Shown piece after piece: positions 5,512 to 6,115 of a DNA stretch of 6,115 bases. Source of the stretch: Verrucomicrobiota bacterium. Its GTDB lineage: Bacteria > Verrucomicrobiota > Kiritimatiellia > CAIQIC01 > Lenti-01. Position numbers and translations under genes: made by a program. The stretch's first letter is position 1. Each line of letters begins with the position of its first letter. The stretch lies in contig JAKLIL010000117.1 of the NCBI GenBank assembly GCA_022709625.1, positions 1 to 6,115 of the forward strand, written 5' to 3'. The notes below the pieces were generated by a model that was given only the letters and a program-made list of their open reading frames with translations, searched no databases and was not told where the DNA came from.

Positions 5512-6115
5512 ATGGACGAGAACAAAAAACGATGCGCCATCGGGGTGGATTTCGGCGGCACCTTCGTGAAGATGGCCCGGGTGGACGAACAGGGCGCGAT
5601 CGGGGCCCGCGCGAGCTTTGCCACGACCGGCCTCAAAGGCGTGCCCGCCTGGCTGGACGAAGTGGAACGCCACGTCCAGCCCCTGTTGGCCGACATGCCC
5701 GCCGACGCGGCATGGGCCGGTCTCGGCGTGGGGGTGCCGGGGTTCGTGGACTACGCCAAGGGTTTCGTCCACGACTTGACCAACGTGCCGGGCTGGACCG
5801 CCGTGCCGCTGGCGGAATTGCTCGCCAAGCGGTTCGGCAAGGAGGCGCGAGTGGACAACGACGTCAACGCCATGGCCGTCGGGGAATGCACCTACGGCGC
5901 CGGGCGGGCGTTCCAGCACGCCGTCTTCCTGACTCTCGGCACCGGCGTCGGCGGCGCCTTGCTCCTCAACAACAGTCTCTATCGCGGCGCCTACTCGCTG
6001 GCCGGCGAAATCGGCCACGTCTCGATCGACATGAACGGCGTCGCATCGCCGATGGGCCGCGGCGGCGTGGAGCAGTACGTGGGCAACAAGCGCATCGTCG
6101 AACGCGCGCTGCGCG
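5512..6115 (+). CDS. ROK-family sugar kinase or regulator, N-terminal 201 residues (cut by the window edge)
   Basis: ROK proteins are sugar kinases (glucokinase, N-acetylmannosamine or fructose kinase) or kinase-derived repressors. No DNA-binding helix-turn-helix precedes the fold here, so a kinase, perhaps glucokinase-like, is more likely. Visible motifs are the phosphate-binding DFGGT (13-17), GVGVPGFVD (72-80), VDNDVNAMAVGE (114-125) with the presumed catalytic Asp117, the second phosphate loop LTLGTGVGG (140-148), and the substrate/metal-binding AGEIGH (164-169; E166, H169). The usual zinc motif CxCGxxGCxE after that His is replaced by SPMGRGGVE (179-187): all three cysteines are absent and the loop is one residue shorter. 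The start has a good ribosome-binding site and follows the tatD stop by 2 bases, so the genes form an operon. The full protein is usually about 300-320 residues, so roughly a third is missing on the right. Confidence 0.95.
   Translation, partial: MDENKKRCAIGVDFGGTFVKMARVDEQGAIGARASFATTGLKGVPAWLDEVERHVQPLLADMPADAAWAGLGVGVPGFVDYAKGFVHDLTNVPGWTAVPLAELLAKRFGKEARVDNDVNAMAVGECTYGAGRAFQHAVFLTLGTGVGGALLLNNSLYRGAYSLAGEIGHVSIDMNGVASPMGRGGVEQYVGNKRIVERALR

Noticed and set aside
1..6115. tRNA, rRNA, CRISPR array, insertion sequence or phage genes
   Set aside because: No cloverleaf-like or rRNA-like sequence, regular repeat array, transposase or integrase motif was seen on either strand.

Overview
The window is about two-thirds G+C and densely coded. 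It suggests a Gram-negative bacterium: it carries a type IV pilus/type II secretion (T4P/T2SS) ATPase with its inner-membrane platform protein, and a surface-glycan type glycosyltransferase. The zinc-ribbon plus coiled-coil protein beside the ATPase and a TTTTCCA...TGGAAAA palindromic repeat inside tatD remind me of Kiritimatiellota/Lentisphaerota/Verrucomicrobiota genomes. That placement is an inference from memory, not something the sequence proves.

Layout. Positions 39-3580 (+) form a probable operon: a small double-CxxC zinc-ribbon/coiled-coil protein, a GspE/PilB-type ATPase and a GspF/PilC-type platform protein, with gaps of 7 and 31 bases. An unseen upstream gene may end by ATGA overlap with the first of these. 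The operon runs tail-to-tail into a family 90 glycosyltransferase (4556-3570, -), whose last codons overlap the end of the platform gene by 11 bases. A 140-base divergent intergenic region (4557-4696) follows. From it a second + strand operon leads rightward: a TatD-family metal-dependent DNase, then, 2 bases later, a ROK-family sugar kinase/regulator that runs off the right edge.

How the genes work together. The ATPase and platform protein are the motor core of one T4P/T2SS-like machine. Pilins, secretin and alignment proteins are not in the window. The glycosyltransferase probably decorates a surface polysaccharide or LPS core and is not obviously linked in function to its neighbours. TatD (DNA quality control) and the ROK protein (sugar phosphorylation or sensing) look co-transcribed without an obvious shared pathway.

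The most striking feature is a 45-base element (5130-5174) inside tatD: two tandem hairpins with perfect 9-base terminal inverted repeats, far richer in A+T than its surroundings and open in all six reading frames. It adds an extra peptide between two metal-ligand motifs of TatD. It looks like a mobile palindromic repeat that inserted in frame into a conserved protein gene, comparable in concept to Rickettsia palindromic elements. Secondary points are a ROK protein that lacks the family's zinc cysteines, a possible cyclic-di-GMP-binding N-terminus on the ATPase, and promoter geometry suggesting leaderless starts for the divergent gene pair.
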